This document shows, in pieces, positions 16,243-25,620 of a stretch of 40,962 nucleotides of DNA (its first letter is position 1; every line of letters starts with the position of its first letter). This DNA is from Spirochaetales bacterium. GTDB lineage: Bacteria; Spirochaetota; GWE2-31-10; MWDO01. The notes below the pieces were generated by a model. It made no database searches. It was not told the DNA's origin and saw nothing but the letters and a program-made list of their open reading frames with translations. Location of the stretch: contig JAFYAI010000155.1 in the NCBI GenBank assembly GCA_017540815.1, positions 1 to 40,962 of the forward strand, in the 5' to 3' direction. Made by a program: the position numbers and the translations under genes.

Positions 16243-17034
16243 AATATGATGTATCAGAGCAAAAATATGAATAATAAGAAACTTTATAACTATTTTAGAA
16301 AAAAACTTAATAAATTAGAAAAAAAATATTTTCGGACAAAAACAATCTGTTATCACTTCACAAATGAAGATGCTTATAACAAGATTAAAGGAAACGGAAT
16401 ATTCAAAATCAACAGAAAGGAGAATGTAAAAGATGAGAAGGATGTTGAGTATTCTTACAAAGTTTTGAGAGAATGTATAGATTTATGTGAAAAAGTTGAA
16501 GATAAAGATGGTGAATTTGGAAATTGGCTATATGAACATTCGTCGTATGATTTGTATTGTTTCTCAACAACTTATGATAAAAACAATCGGTATCTGATGT
16601 CTGAATATGGTTCGTATTGTATAAAAGTGAACACACAGAAAATGTTTGCTGAATTGAGAAAAAATCATAATCTGAATAACATAAAAATGGGCTATGCGGA
16701 ATATAATCCTGTTAAACAGAAAGAAAAACTAACGGAATTGTTAAATCTGTATTATGATATTTGTGAGTTTGAAAATGACAGCGGTTTGGCAGAAGAATGT
16801 AAAGATTATATATTGTTTTTCTTGGATTTAATTAAACTGCCGTGTTATTTCCCTGAGAAAGAAATAAGAATTGTATTTAATTTTAATGATGTATCATTGC
16901 AAGAAAAGTATGAAGAAAAGCATATAAATAAATATGCTGATTTTTTAGGTGAATGTGAAATGAATATCGCCGCAAAGAAAAAAGATTTATGTCATTTTGA
17001 TCCGCAATTTTGCCGTTTTTTTCCTTTACCATAA
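16243..17034 (+). CDS. DUF2971-like protein of the accessory island
   Basis: About 263 aa from the ATG at 16243; ATGs at 16246 and 16267 and a TTG at 16234 are alternatives and no ribosome binding site decides. 'CYHFTNEDAYNKIKGNGIFKI' (about residue 36), 'YCFSTTYDKNNRYLMSEYG' (about 107) and 'CYFPEKEIRIVF' (about 207) match the usual layout of DUF2971 proteins: a 'Y+.t...a..Il.' start, 'CFS......lmW..Y' and a late 'Kp..w..E.E.R'. DUF2971 genes are common in defence and mobile islands, and their biochemical role is not known. Strongly AT-rich and Lys/Asn/Tyr-rich, consistent with acquisition from elsewhere. No terminator is visible after it. Confidence 0.6.
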   Translation, partial: NMMYQSKNMNNKKLYNYFRKKLNKLEKKYFRTKTICYHFTNEDAYNKIKGNGIFKINRKENVKDEKDVEYSYKVLRECIDLCEKVEDKDGEFGNWLYEHSSYDLYCFSTTYDKNNRYLMSEYGSYCIKVNTQKMFAELRKNHNLNNIKMGYAEYNPVKQKEKLTELLNLYYDICEFENDSGLAEECKDYILFFLDLIKLPCYFPEKEIRIVFNFNDVSLQEKYEEKHINKYADFLGECEMNIAAKKKDLCHFDPQFCRFFPLP

Positions 17035-17182
17035 GCAAGCCGCACAAAATAGGGATGAGATGAGAGGAAACGTTACATTGTAAGGGTCTTTTTTAACAAT
17101 ACTGCCTTTTCGTGATAAAATGGCATAAAAGAAAGTGCCTTTTCGTGTAAAATACTACTATCCTGTTTTACTAAATATTAAT

Positions 17183-17210
17183 TTGACTTTTTTCGGATTT
17201 TTGTTATAAT
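17183..17210 (+). promoter_or_regulatory. Promoter of the DUF1016 gene
   Basis: TTGACT (17183-17188), 16-base spacer TTTTTCGGATTTTTGT and TATAAT (17205-17210). The first ATG of the gene is 7 bases after the -10 box, at the expected transcription start. Two exact copies of TGCCTTTTCGTG lie upstream at 17103-17114 and 17136-17147. Confidence 0.85.
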
Positions 17211-17216
17211 TAATAT

Positions 17217-18257
17217 ATGGAGCGTAATTTGATGCCTAAAACAACATCGTCGGATTTATTCTTACAAGATGATATATCTCTGAATAACCTTGCAGACAAG
17301 ATTACTAATGAGGTAATACATGCAAGATCATTGATGGCACTAAATATGAGTGCAGTAATGGTCAAAACTTATTGGTCTGTAGGTCGTCATATCGTTGAGT
17401 TTGAGCAGAATGGCGAGCATAAAGCAAAATATGGGTCTTCAATGCTGACAAAACTTGCTAAGATTTTGACTCGCAATCTTGGCAGAGGATACAGCCGTCC
17501 GAATTTGAATAATATGAGGAAATTCTATATACTTTATCCAATTTGTCAGACATCTGACAAATTGACATGGAGTCATATTTGCGAACTTATAACTATAGAT
17601 GATGATTTGGAACGCAGTTTTTATGAGAAGGAATGTGTAAATGAAAATTGGAATGTGAGTTCTTTGCGTCGTCAGATGGATTCCGGTTTGTTTCTTCGCC
17701 TTGCGTCAAGCAAAGATAAAGCTGGTATTCTGGAACTTGCTCAGAAAGGCATAGATGTTCAGAAACCACAGGATATTTTTCGGGATTCATATACATTGGA
17801 ATTTCTTGGTTTACCTGAAAATAATCAATATTCCGAGAGTGATTTGGAACAGCGGATTATTGATAATCTGCAAAATTTTCTTTTGGAACTTGGCAAAGGT
17901 TTTGCATTTATTGGAAGACAATATCCTATTACGATAAACAATGTGCATTATCATGTTGATTTGGTTTTTTATCATCGTATTCTGAAATGCTTTGTGTTGA
18001 TTGATTTGAAGAAAAACTCAGTGAAGCATCAGGATATTGGTCAAATGAATATGTATATGGGATATTTTGCAAAAGAAGAGAATGAGATTAATGATAACCC
18101 TCCTATTGGAATTATCCTTAGTCATAATAAAGATGAATTGCTTGTTGAATATGCCACTTACGGTATGGACAGCAATCTCTTTGTTTCTAAATATGAACTA
18201 TATTTGCCTAATCGAGAAGAACTTCGTCGTTTAATTGACGGTATTTTGAAAGAATAA
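17217..18257 (+). CDS. DUF1016/YhcG-type PD-(D/E)XK nuclease
   Basis: A 346-aa protein with two parts: an N-terminal helical domain ('ARSLMALNMSAVMVKTYWSVGRHIVEFEQNG', about residues 37-67, and 'GRGYSRPNLNNMRKFY', about 98) and a C-terminal PD-(D/E)XK nuclease domain with 'YHVDLVFYHRILKCFVLIDLK' in two pieces (catalytic Asp about 243; Asp-x-Lys at about 259-261, where many relatives have Glu-x-Lys) and 'DIGQMNMYMGYF'. YhcG-like proteins are widespread in genomic islands and often sit in restriction-modification neighbourhoods; the substrate is unknown. The ATG at 17217 would be leaderless; an ATG at 17232 with GGAG before it is an alternative. TAATG links the stop to the next small frame. Confidence 0.85.
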   Translation: MERNLMPKTTSSDLFLQDDISLNNLADKITNEVIHARSLMALNMSAVMVKTYWSVGRHIVEFEQNGEHKAKYGSSMLTKLAKILTRNLGRGYSRPNLNNMRKFYILYPICQTSDKLTWSHICELITIDDDLERSFYEKECVNENWNVSSLRRQMDSGLFLRLASSKDKAGILELAQKGIDVQKPQDIFRDSYTLEFLGLPENNQYSESDLEQRIIDNLQNFLLELGKGFAFIGRQYPITINNVHYHVDLVFYHRILKCFVLIDLKKNSVKHQDIGQMNMYMGYFAKEENEINDNPPIGIILSHNKDELLVEYATYGMDSNLFVSKYELYLPNREELRRLIDGILKE

Positions 18258-18452
18258 TGACAACCACTTACGACCACCACATTCATATAGGACCTTATTA
18301 CAACTGCTATTACGACTTTCACGATGTATTCAATGCTTTAGTTACTGTTCGGCACGGACTTCCCGATTACGCATTATTACAGGTATAAAGATGACAATGT
18401 TATCCCTATGACAGAGCAGTCTTTGACTGAGCATTATAAACAAAACAAATAA
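18257..18452 (+). pseudogene. Frameshifted small gene
   Basis: An ATG overlapping the DUF1016 stop opens a 43-codon frame ('MTTTYDHHIHIGPYYNCYYD', then 'FHDVFNALVTVRHGLPDYA...') that stops at 18386-18388. From about 18355 a second frame continues as 'DFPITHYYRYKDDNVIPMTE' and 'QSLTEHYKQNK' to a TAA at 18450-18452. Together they would make about 65 residues. I read this as one small gene broken by a single frameshift, or a sequencing error. Family unknown. Confidence 0.4.
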
Positions 18453-18453
18453 G

Positions 18454-18482
18454 ATTTTCTAAAAGAAAATACCATTTTTTTA
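18454..18482 (+). repeat. 29-bp direct repeat, right end of AT-rich island
   Basis: Identical to 15820-15848. It forms a plus-strand terminator hairpin with a T-tract, and its last three bases are the complement of the stop codon of the convergent 517-aa gene. Confidence 0.85.
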
Positions 18483-20033
18483 TTCTTCTTCTTCCCTGCG
18501 TCTCTGCCGAACAAAAGGCTTCATAATCTTGCAGTATTTGACAATATCATTATAAGCGGCGACGAGCTGCGTGATGAACTCTTTATTCTGTACGCCTTTT
18601 ATTTGCTTGATGTTGGTAATGATGAATGACTTCTGTTTTTTATAATCCTGCAGGATCTCGTAGAGCTGTTTGCCGAAGTCCACGAAGCAGTCATAGACGA
18701 TCTGATTTTGCTGGGAGATTTTCTTATTAACGCCGTCGATGATTTTAATCACCTGCGGATTATTGCTGCCTTTTGCTCTGGCAAGGAATGTCTCCAGCGA
18801 TGTAAAAGAGTATGTCCCGTTCGCTATGTCATCTTCTGCTTCGGAGAAACCGCCGCGAAGTTCGTTTAGTTCGTAGAACTGCTCGGACAGTTGTTTCTGA
18901 TATTCTTTGTCGGAGAAAAGTCCTTCAAGTATCATCAGGTTGAATGCTTCCTTCATCTTGGGTTCGTATAACGAAATGATGAATGTCTTGCTCACTCGCA
19001 GAGCCTGAATGTTGGCAATCGTTTTATACTCACCTTTGGCAAGTTTATCATTAATCTCAGGATCGAATTTATCGATTTTCTGCAGCGGTATCTTCTTAAA
19101 CAATGCTTGGATCTCTTCTTCCATAGAATGTTCGCTGATCAGGGCGACGATTTTATCTCGGCTTTTGCGGTAGCGGTCTTCCAACTCTCGGCGAACTCTG
19201 TCGCACGGATTAGGCACTTTGCGGTCGAGCGGGATTTTGAGACTTGTGTCTTCGCTGATATATTTGCACAGATTCATCATTTTATCCGGACTAAGATCAT
19301 CGGAGATCAGTTTGTATATCTGGTTGACGGCATTCATACCTATCTTGGCAAGTGACTTTGCATCGCCCTGAGCGATTCGCTGATACAGAATGCTTAGTGT
19401 TGTCGAGATGTCAGTCTTCTCAGGCATGATCGCTATGAGATAGTAGAGGTCTTTCAGATCATCGATTATATCTTTGCCATTAACGGAAGAATACGCCGGA
19501 GGATTGTTGAGATTGGCATTGTAACCACGGTCAAATATTCGCAGGAATGTCTCATAATCGAACGAAGCCAATCCGAACAAATGGTGAACGAATATATATT
19601 CGCTGTTAAACTTCGACAGATTATACTGAGTGAACTCATTCTTATATGCGTTAAACTCAGCATCGATAGCGTGCACCATCTTAGACTGAGATTCGGCATT
19701 CTCAATACGAGCCTTCATCGTATCCTCGAAGAAATTATCTGCCTGCTTCTTAATCTCAAGCGGCAGGAAGTTCTGGGCAGTGTAGGTCAGGTATGACAAT
19801 GCCTTGTGATCATCAGGATCAAATATAGTCTGCTCCAGCAGCGACTTGATGCTTTTGAGCTGAGAGGAGAGAGTCCATACTTTAGTCAGAAATGGCTGCA
19901 ATATGGTTCGCTCTTTGGAGATATAATGATATTTGCCTTTGAAAGTCTTATAAATATTGTTTAATTCTTCGGCTTTCAGATACTGATCCATATTGCCGCT
20001 TAACATACATTTCAGGTAAGTAAATATGTTCAT
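18480..20033 (-). CDS. Large helical protein, spirochaete-type (DUF5312-like)
   Basis: A 517-aa soluble protein predicted to be almost wholly alpha-helical, with long amphipathic stretches and a basic/acidic C-terminus (RQRRREEEE). No signal peptide, membrane segment or catalytic motif is seen. Recurrent elements are 'YLKAEELNNIYKTFKGKYHY' near the N-terminus and 'LRVSKTFIISLYEPKMKEAF' in the second half. The size and composition match a family that I recall from spirochaetes as DUF5312; this name should be confirmed. The ribosome binding site is AGGAAG. It is transcribed alone, convergent with the island, and its stop codon falls in the 29-bp repeat. Confidence 0.75.
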   Translation of the reverse strand: MNIFTYLKCMLSGNMDQYLKAEELNNIYKTFKGKYHYISKERTILQPFLTKVWTLSSQLKSIKSLLEQTIFDPDDHKALSYLTYTAQNFLPLEIKKQADNFFEDTMKARIENAESQSKMVHAIDAEFNAYKNEFTQYNLSKFNSEYIFVHHLFGLASFDYETFLRIFDRGYNANLNNPPAYSSVNGKDIIDDLKDLYYLIAIMPEKTDISTTLSILYQRIAQGDAKSLAKIGMNAVNQIYKLISDDLSPDKMMNLCKYISEDTSLKIPLDRKVPNPCDRVRRELEDRYRKSRDKIVALISEHSMEEEIQALFKKIPLQKIDKFDPEINDKLAKGEYKTIANIQALRVSKTFIISLYEPKMKEAFNLMILEGLFSDKEYQKQLSEQFYELNELRGGFSEAEDDIANGTYSFTSLETFLARAKGSNNPQVIKIIDGVNKKISQQNQIVYDCFVDFGKQLYEILQDYKKQKSFIITNIKQIKGVQNKEFITQLVAAYNDIVKYCKIMKPFVRQRRREEEE

Positions 20034-20104
20034 TTCTTCCTCATAACAAGTCTTTTTTTTATCTTCGGTATAATAAGGTTATATTCTTTAATAACAGTAT
20101 TAAC

Positions 20105-20143
20105 AAAAAAAGGATTTTGCCGGTCGGCAAAATCCTTTTTTTT
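20105..20143 (-). terminator. gdhA terminator
   Basis: AAAAAAAGGATTTTGCC / GGCAAAATCCTTTTTTT around a 4-base loop, symmetric. It lies just downstream of gdhA on the minus strand. Confidence 0.92.
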
Positions 20144-20173
20144 ACCTTATCTTTTTACCTTATCTAATGGATA

Positions 20174-21611
<1,438 letters not shown>

Positions 21612-21667
21612 GAAAAAAATTATTTTTTTTGGTCATATTGTTGAACAAATTGTATGACAAATTTTTG

Positions 21668-21685
21668 TCTGCTGCCGGCAGCAGA
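21668..21685. promoter_or_regulatory. 18-bp perfect palindrome in a divergent intergenic region
   Basis: TCTGCTGCCGGCAGCAGA, perfectly symmetric, 57 bases upstream of the gdhA -35 box and 122 bases before the response regulator start. It is GC-rich in an AT-rich gap. Candidate operator, or a factor-independent structure without a T-tract. Confidence 0.5.
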
Positions 21686-21806
21686 TACTCTTTGTGCCGC
21701 TGCCGTTGAAAGTTAAAACTTTTATTTTACTAATATTTTAGTAGAATTTTTTGCGTTAATATGGTATTATTGAAACAATAAAAAATGTAAATCAAGGAAA
21801 TTAATA

Positions 21807-22250
21807 ATGAAAAAAATTTTAATTGTCGATGACCGAACAGAGAACAGAATAATGCTTGCCAATTATTTCAAATTGTTCAGTGCGAATGATGAAAACAAGC
21901 TGATTATCCTGCAGGCTGATAATTCGGCAGCGGCGATAGACCTTGCCTACAGCGAAAAACCGGATCTGATATTGATGGACATCAAATTGGAGTCTGACGA
22001 AGCTGGACTTGATGCTGCCCGCAAGATCAAGCAAAATGAAGAGACTAAGGATATTACGATATGGGCTGTGACCGCGTATGTATCTTTGGGCAATGATGCC
22101 GGTGTCATTCATGAACAGCAACTGTGTCAGGAAGCCGGTTGTTCGGAGTATATCCTTAAGCCGTTTAATCCGGCTGAGCTTATGCAGAAGATCTCTGCTG
22201 CACTGAATATCCCTATCCCTGAAGAGATTGTCAAGCGAATGAACAGTTAG
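21807..22250 (+). CDS. Single-domain response regulator (CheY-like)
   Basis: A 147-aa protein consisting of a receiver domain only. The acidic pocket is 'IVDDRTENR' (Asp7, Asp8), the phosphoacceptor is in 'LILMDIKLESDEAGLDA' (about Asp52), Thr is in 'WAVTAYV' and the conserved Lys in 'EYILKPFNP'. All catalytic positions are intact. The loop after beta4 is longer than in CheY ('VSLGNDAGVIHEQQLCQEAG'). It must pass a phosphoryl signal to a partner outside the window, as no histidine kinase is nearby. AAGGAA precedes the start, and a terminator closes the gene. Confidence 0.93.
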   Translation: MKKILIVDDRTENRIMLANYFKLFSANDENKLIILQADNSAAAIDLAYSEKPDLILMDIKLESDEAGLDAARKIKQNEETKDITIWAVTAYVSLGNDAGVIHEQQLCQEAGCSEYILKPFNPAELMQKISAALNIPIPEEIVKRMNS

Positions 22251-22251
22251 G

Positions 22252-22290
22252 AAAAAAACGAATTTTTGCGGTGCAAAAATTCGTTTTTTT
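22252..22290 (+). terminator. Intrinsic terminator after the response regulator
   Basis: AAAAAAACGAATTTTTGC / GCAAAAATTCGTTTTTTT around a GGT loop; perfect 18-bp stem. Confidence 0.93.
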
Positions 22291-22313
22291 ATGGAGTGAC
22301 TATGGAGTGATTT

Positions 22314-24464
22314 ATGAAGAGATATATTATTTTGATTGTGATATTTTGCGTCTGCACAATTGTGCAGGCACAAAATATCCCCACAGTAAAGTCAGGCAAT
22401 CAGATTTTGGATAAGCTGTTTAGGCTTGCCTCTGACGAAGTGAAACAGAATATCAGCAGCAGCGGAACATTCTATGCCGGTGCGAAGTGGCAGGGCGTGT
22501 GGACTCGTGATTCTGCGTATTCGATAGATCTCTCGCTTGCATTGCTCTTCCCTGAGAATGCTGAGAAAACTCTCAACGCCCTGCTGACCGCCGCCGAAAG
22601 TGGCAGACAGATTAAGCAGGATACAGGAACCGGCGGCGGTTATCCGATTAGCAGTGACCGCATTGTTTGGGCGATGGCAGCATATCGGCTGTCACAGCTA
22701 AAAAGTGATGATGAATATTCTCGGTTTGTGTATGATACTGTCGCTCGTGCGTTGAATTATGACCGCAATGTCACATTCGATCCGCAGACAGGACTGTATC
22801 GCGGTGAGACTTCGTTTCTTGATTGGCGTGAGCAGACTTATCCGATGTCGATGGACTGCAATGCGATCGGGAACAGCTTCGCATTGGGAACGAATATTCT
22901 CTATTATATAGCATTGCAGAGAATGGAGAATATATCTCATCAGCTTGGATTGCCAGATGAATCAGAATGGCATAATCAGGCGGAAGCACTTGCCGCAGCG
23001 ATAAGGAAGCATTTTTCGAGTGATGCACAATTGTGCAGCTTCATTGTTGATAATCTTGGACTGCGGCAGTATCACGGCTATGACACGCTGGCTGTGAGTC
23101 TCGCTATTCTGTCCGAGGTGGTCAGCGGTCAGGATGGATATAACATTCTGCATGGCATTAGTCCGGCTGAGAATGGTATGCCTGTCGTAAGTCCGCAGAT
23201 TAGCGGTGTCGAGCCGTATCATAACAATGCAGTGTGGCCGTTTGTGCAGGCGTATCGGATTTTGGCAGCGGCAAAACTCGGCGATACGGCAGTTGTTGAC
23301 GATGAGCTTAATGCGATGATGAGTGCTGCTGTCAGGACAGGCACATTCAAGGAGAATTATCAGGCTGATAACGGTGATTCTGATGGCACGGCGACTAACT
23401 CGGATCGGCAGCTATGGTCGGATGCCGGATTCTTGGGCGTTGTGCTGCGTGGTATAGCAGGTCTGAATGTTGATGGAAACGAGATACGGCTGCAACCTGT
23501 GATGCCTGCTTTGTGCGGCGGAGCGTTGTCTATACAGAATGTGAAAGTCGGCACGACTACACTGAATATCGAGATAAATGGTGTCGGCAGCAAGATTGCA
23601 TCGATGATGATCGACGGTAAGTCTGCTGAGAATGGCACAATTGTGCGGGATGGCAAAACTCATCATGTGATGATAACGATGGAGCAGCAGCCGCTTCCGT
23701 GGAATGAATACACTCCGCTTTGGAACAGTCTTGCCGCTGTGCCGATTAGTCCGCTCGTCACTGCCGATATAGAGAAGGGCAAACTTTATCTGGAATGGAA
23801 TCAGCCCGGCAGCCGATTTGATATTGTCATCGACGGCAAGACCGTCGGCAGCACCGATGAAAACTGGTATCGCACTAAGGTGAATAATAAATTCGCTCAT
23901 ATTGCAGAGGTGCAGACTGTAACCGAAGGGCTGCCGACAGTGTTTGGCACAATTGTGCGTGTAGATGATAAGTCGAATACGATATTCTGTGAAGCAGAAG
24001 AGGCGGCTGCCGTTGGCGGAACATTCTCAGACCGCAATGATGCTAATATGGAAGCAACTGCCGCTAAGAACTCTGCCGAGTTTGATAATCTCGCATTCAA
24101 CGGACGCGGCTATGTATCGCAGTGGGGTGCCAATAGCGGTGATACACTGACATTCACTGTGAATATCAAGAAAGCAGGGCGTTATGCAATCGACATCCGC
24201 TATCAGAATGGCAACGGTCCGATAAATACGGGATCAGGGTGTGGTATAGCCGCTGTTTCCATAGACGGCACAATTGTGCGAAGACTGCCGCTGTCACAGC
24301 GAGGCTCATGGATGGATTGGGGATTCAGTTCGCCGGTTGTGACAGAATTATCCAAAGGGACTCACACAATTGTGCTGCAAACGGATGAGTATTGTCACAA
24401 CGAGCGGGGCAGCTATAATCCTGTGAATGTGGATCTGATTCGCGTTGCAAGAATAAATGAATAA
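22314..24464 (+). CDS. Secreted six-hairpin-type glycoside hydrolase with C-terminal CBM-like domain
   Basis: A 716-aa protein with the signal peptide 'MKRYIILIVIFCVCTIVQAQ'. Residues about 25-380 look like an (alpha/alpha)6 glycosidase: 'KWQGVWTRDSAYSIDLSLAL' with the W-x-RD motif found in GH63/GH15-like and amylo-1,6-glucosidase-like enzymes, 'TSFLDWREQTYP', and 'YHNNAVWPFVQAYRI'. A beta-sandwich follows, and the last 150 residues ('CEAEEA.......GRGYVSQWGANSGDTLTF....AGRYAIDIRYQNG...VNVDLIRV') resemble a CBM6/CBM35 carbohydrate-binding module. It probably cleaves an oligo- or polysaccharide outside the inner membrane. Six copies of the palindrome core CACAATTGTG lie in this gene, one inside the signal peptide. 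Confidence 0.8.
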   Translation: MKRYIILIVIFCVCTIVQAQNIPTVKSGNQILDKLFRLASDEVKQNISSSGTFYAGAKWQGVWTRDSAYSIDLSLALLFPENAEKTLNALLTAAESGRQIKQDTGTGGGYPISSDRIVWAMAAYRLSQLKSDDEYSRFVYDTVARALNYDRNVTFDPQTGLYRGETSFLDWREQTYPMSMDCNAIGNSFALGTNILYYIALQRMENISHQLGLPDESEWHNQAEALAAAIRKHFSSDAQLCSFIVDNLGLRQYHGYDTLAVSLAILSEVVSGQDGYNILHGISPAENGMPVVSPQISGVEPYHNNAVWPFVQAYRILAAAKLGDTAVVDDELNAMMSAAVRTGTFKENYQADNGDSDGTATNSDRQLWSDAGFLGVVLRGIAGLNVDGNEIRLQPVMPALCGGALSIQNVKVGTTTLNIEINGVGSKIASMMIDGKSAENGTIVRDGKTHHVMITMEQQPLPWNEYTPLWNSLAAVPISPLVTADIEKGKLYLEWNQPGSRFDIVIDGKTVGSTDENWYRTKVNNKFAHIAEVQTVTEGLPTVFGTIVRVDDKSNTIFCEAEEAAAVGGTFSDRNDANMEATAAKNSAEFDNLAFNGRGYVSQWGANSGDTLTFTVNIKKAGRYAIDIRYQNGNGPINTGSGCGIAAVSIDGTIVRRLPLSQRGSWMDWGFSSPVVTELSKGTHTIVLQTDEYCHNERGSYNPVNVDLIRVARINE

Positions 24465-24486
24465 CAATAATTATAATTTCTCCGAT

Positions 24487-24525
24487 AAAAAATAAGCAAA
24501 AGCAATATGCTTTTGCTTATTTTTT
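24487..24525 (+). terminator. Intrinsic terminator after the glycosidase
   Basis: AAAAAATAAGCAAAAGCA / TGCTTTTGCTTATTTTTT with a 3-base loop. It ends only 18 bases before the recombinase start codon. Confidence 0.92.
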
Positions 24526-24543
24526 ATCTATTTGGAGAATTCC

Positions 24544-25563
24544 ATGAAATTAATACAAAAAAACGGCAAATATTATCTGTTAATCAAACGAAAATTATAT
24601 TCACTGCATACAAGTGATAAGAATATTGCGGAACGAATATTCTGTGATATGATAACGCAGGAGATAGTTAGGAAAGTTTATTTGTCGGTCAAAATTCATC
24701 ATCCGACTTATAATCTTTTGTCTAAAAAAACAGAGAAAATCGAAATTGCCGATAAAATCGATGAATATGTTAAAACTGCAGATACTAAAGGACTTTCCAA
24801 AGGCAAAGTTTGTATTAAAAGCCGTATTGGACGGCTGCTGAGTACATGTGGAATTATTTATTTTTCTGATTTTACTCAGAATACAGTCAATCTTTTCGTA
24901 GAAAAACTATCATATTTGTCGGATAGTTCAAAGAAAACTTATATAACTCAGCTGAGAGCATTTATGAATTATAGCGTTAAGAGGCGGTTTATGTCTGAGG
25001 CTCTTTATAAAAGTATAGATTTTCCGCAAATTAAAGAGAAACCGCGAGAAATAATTATCAGTGATGAGGATATGGCTTTATTTTGGAGTTCTTCTGTAAA
25101 GGATGATGATTTCCATGTATATCTAATGACATTGTATAATACAGTATGCAGACCTAATGAGGCAGCGAATCTTCGTGTGTCCGATTTTGATTTTGCCAAT
25201 CGCAAGGCAACAATATTTATGAATAAAGTTAAGCGATATAAGACAGTGTATCTGACTCATGATTTTTGTGATATTTTGTCGGACTATATTGAGCGGCATG
25301 GCAAAACAGAATATCTATTTCGCGGAGCAGGCAGCCGTGAGTATTATGCTAAGAAATTCAGACGGCTCAAAAGCAGGCTTGGTATAAAAATTCCATATAC
25401 GCTATATGTCGTTCGCCATACTGCGATTACAAATCTAATGAATAAATGCCACGATGTTGAGTTTGTTGCCCGCCAAGCCGGCAATGATCCGAAAACGACG
25501 ATGAAACATTATGTTAATCGTGATGATCGGCATTGCTTAGCGATATTGGATGGAATGGAGTAA
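24544..25563 (+). CDS. Tyrosine-type recombinase/integrase
   Basis: About 339 aa from the ATG at 24544, preferred over 24532 because GGAG (24535-24538) sits 5 bases before it. An N-terminal SAM-like DNA-binding domain (about residues 70-165) precedes the catalytic domain: Arg in 'TVCRPNEAANLR', Lys in 'NKVKRYKTVYL', 'YVVRHTAITNLM' and the nucleophile Tyr in 'TMKHYVNRD'. Tyr stands where the first His of HxxR is usual, and Asn where the later His/Trp is usual ('QAGNDPKTTMKHY'), so activity may be altered. It is not flanked by attachment-site repeats that I can see, and it lies 6 kb from the direct repeats of the accessory island. Its composition is slightly AT-richer than its neighbours. Confidence 0.88.
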   Translation: MKLIQKNGKYYLLIKRKLYSLHTSDKNIAERIFCDMITQEIVRKVYLSVKIHHPTYNLLSKKTEKIEIADKIDEYVKTADTKGLSKGKVCIKSRIGRLLSTCGIIYFSDFTQNTVNLFVEKLSYLSDSSKKTYITQLRAFMNYSVKRRFMSEALYKSIDFPQIKEKPREIIISDEDMALFWSSSVKDDDFHVYLMTLYNTVCRPNEAANLRVSDFDFANRKATIFMNKVKRYKTVYLTHDFCDILSDYIERHGKTEYLFRGAGSREYYAKKFRRLKSRLGIKIPYTLYVVRHTAITNLMNKCHDVEFVARQAGNDPKTTMKHYVNRDDRHCLAILDGME

Positions 25564-25570
25564 ATCATGA

Positions 25571-25607
25571 AAAAAAAGCGATTTTGCAAAGCAAAATCGC
25601 TTTTTTT
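25571..25607. terminator. Bidirectional intrinsic terminator
   Basis: AAAAAAAGCGATTTTGC-AAA-GCAAAATCGCTTTTTTT, perfect 17-bp stem between the convergent recombinase and argC genes. Its 19-base core recurs exactly at 36897-36915. Confidence 0.93.
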
Positions 25608-25620
25608 CCCTTATATAATA

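Noticed and set aside
23412..23900. Long antisense frame inside the glycosidase gene
   Set aside because: No ribosome binding site or family, and the sense frame is clearly coding; a shadow.
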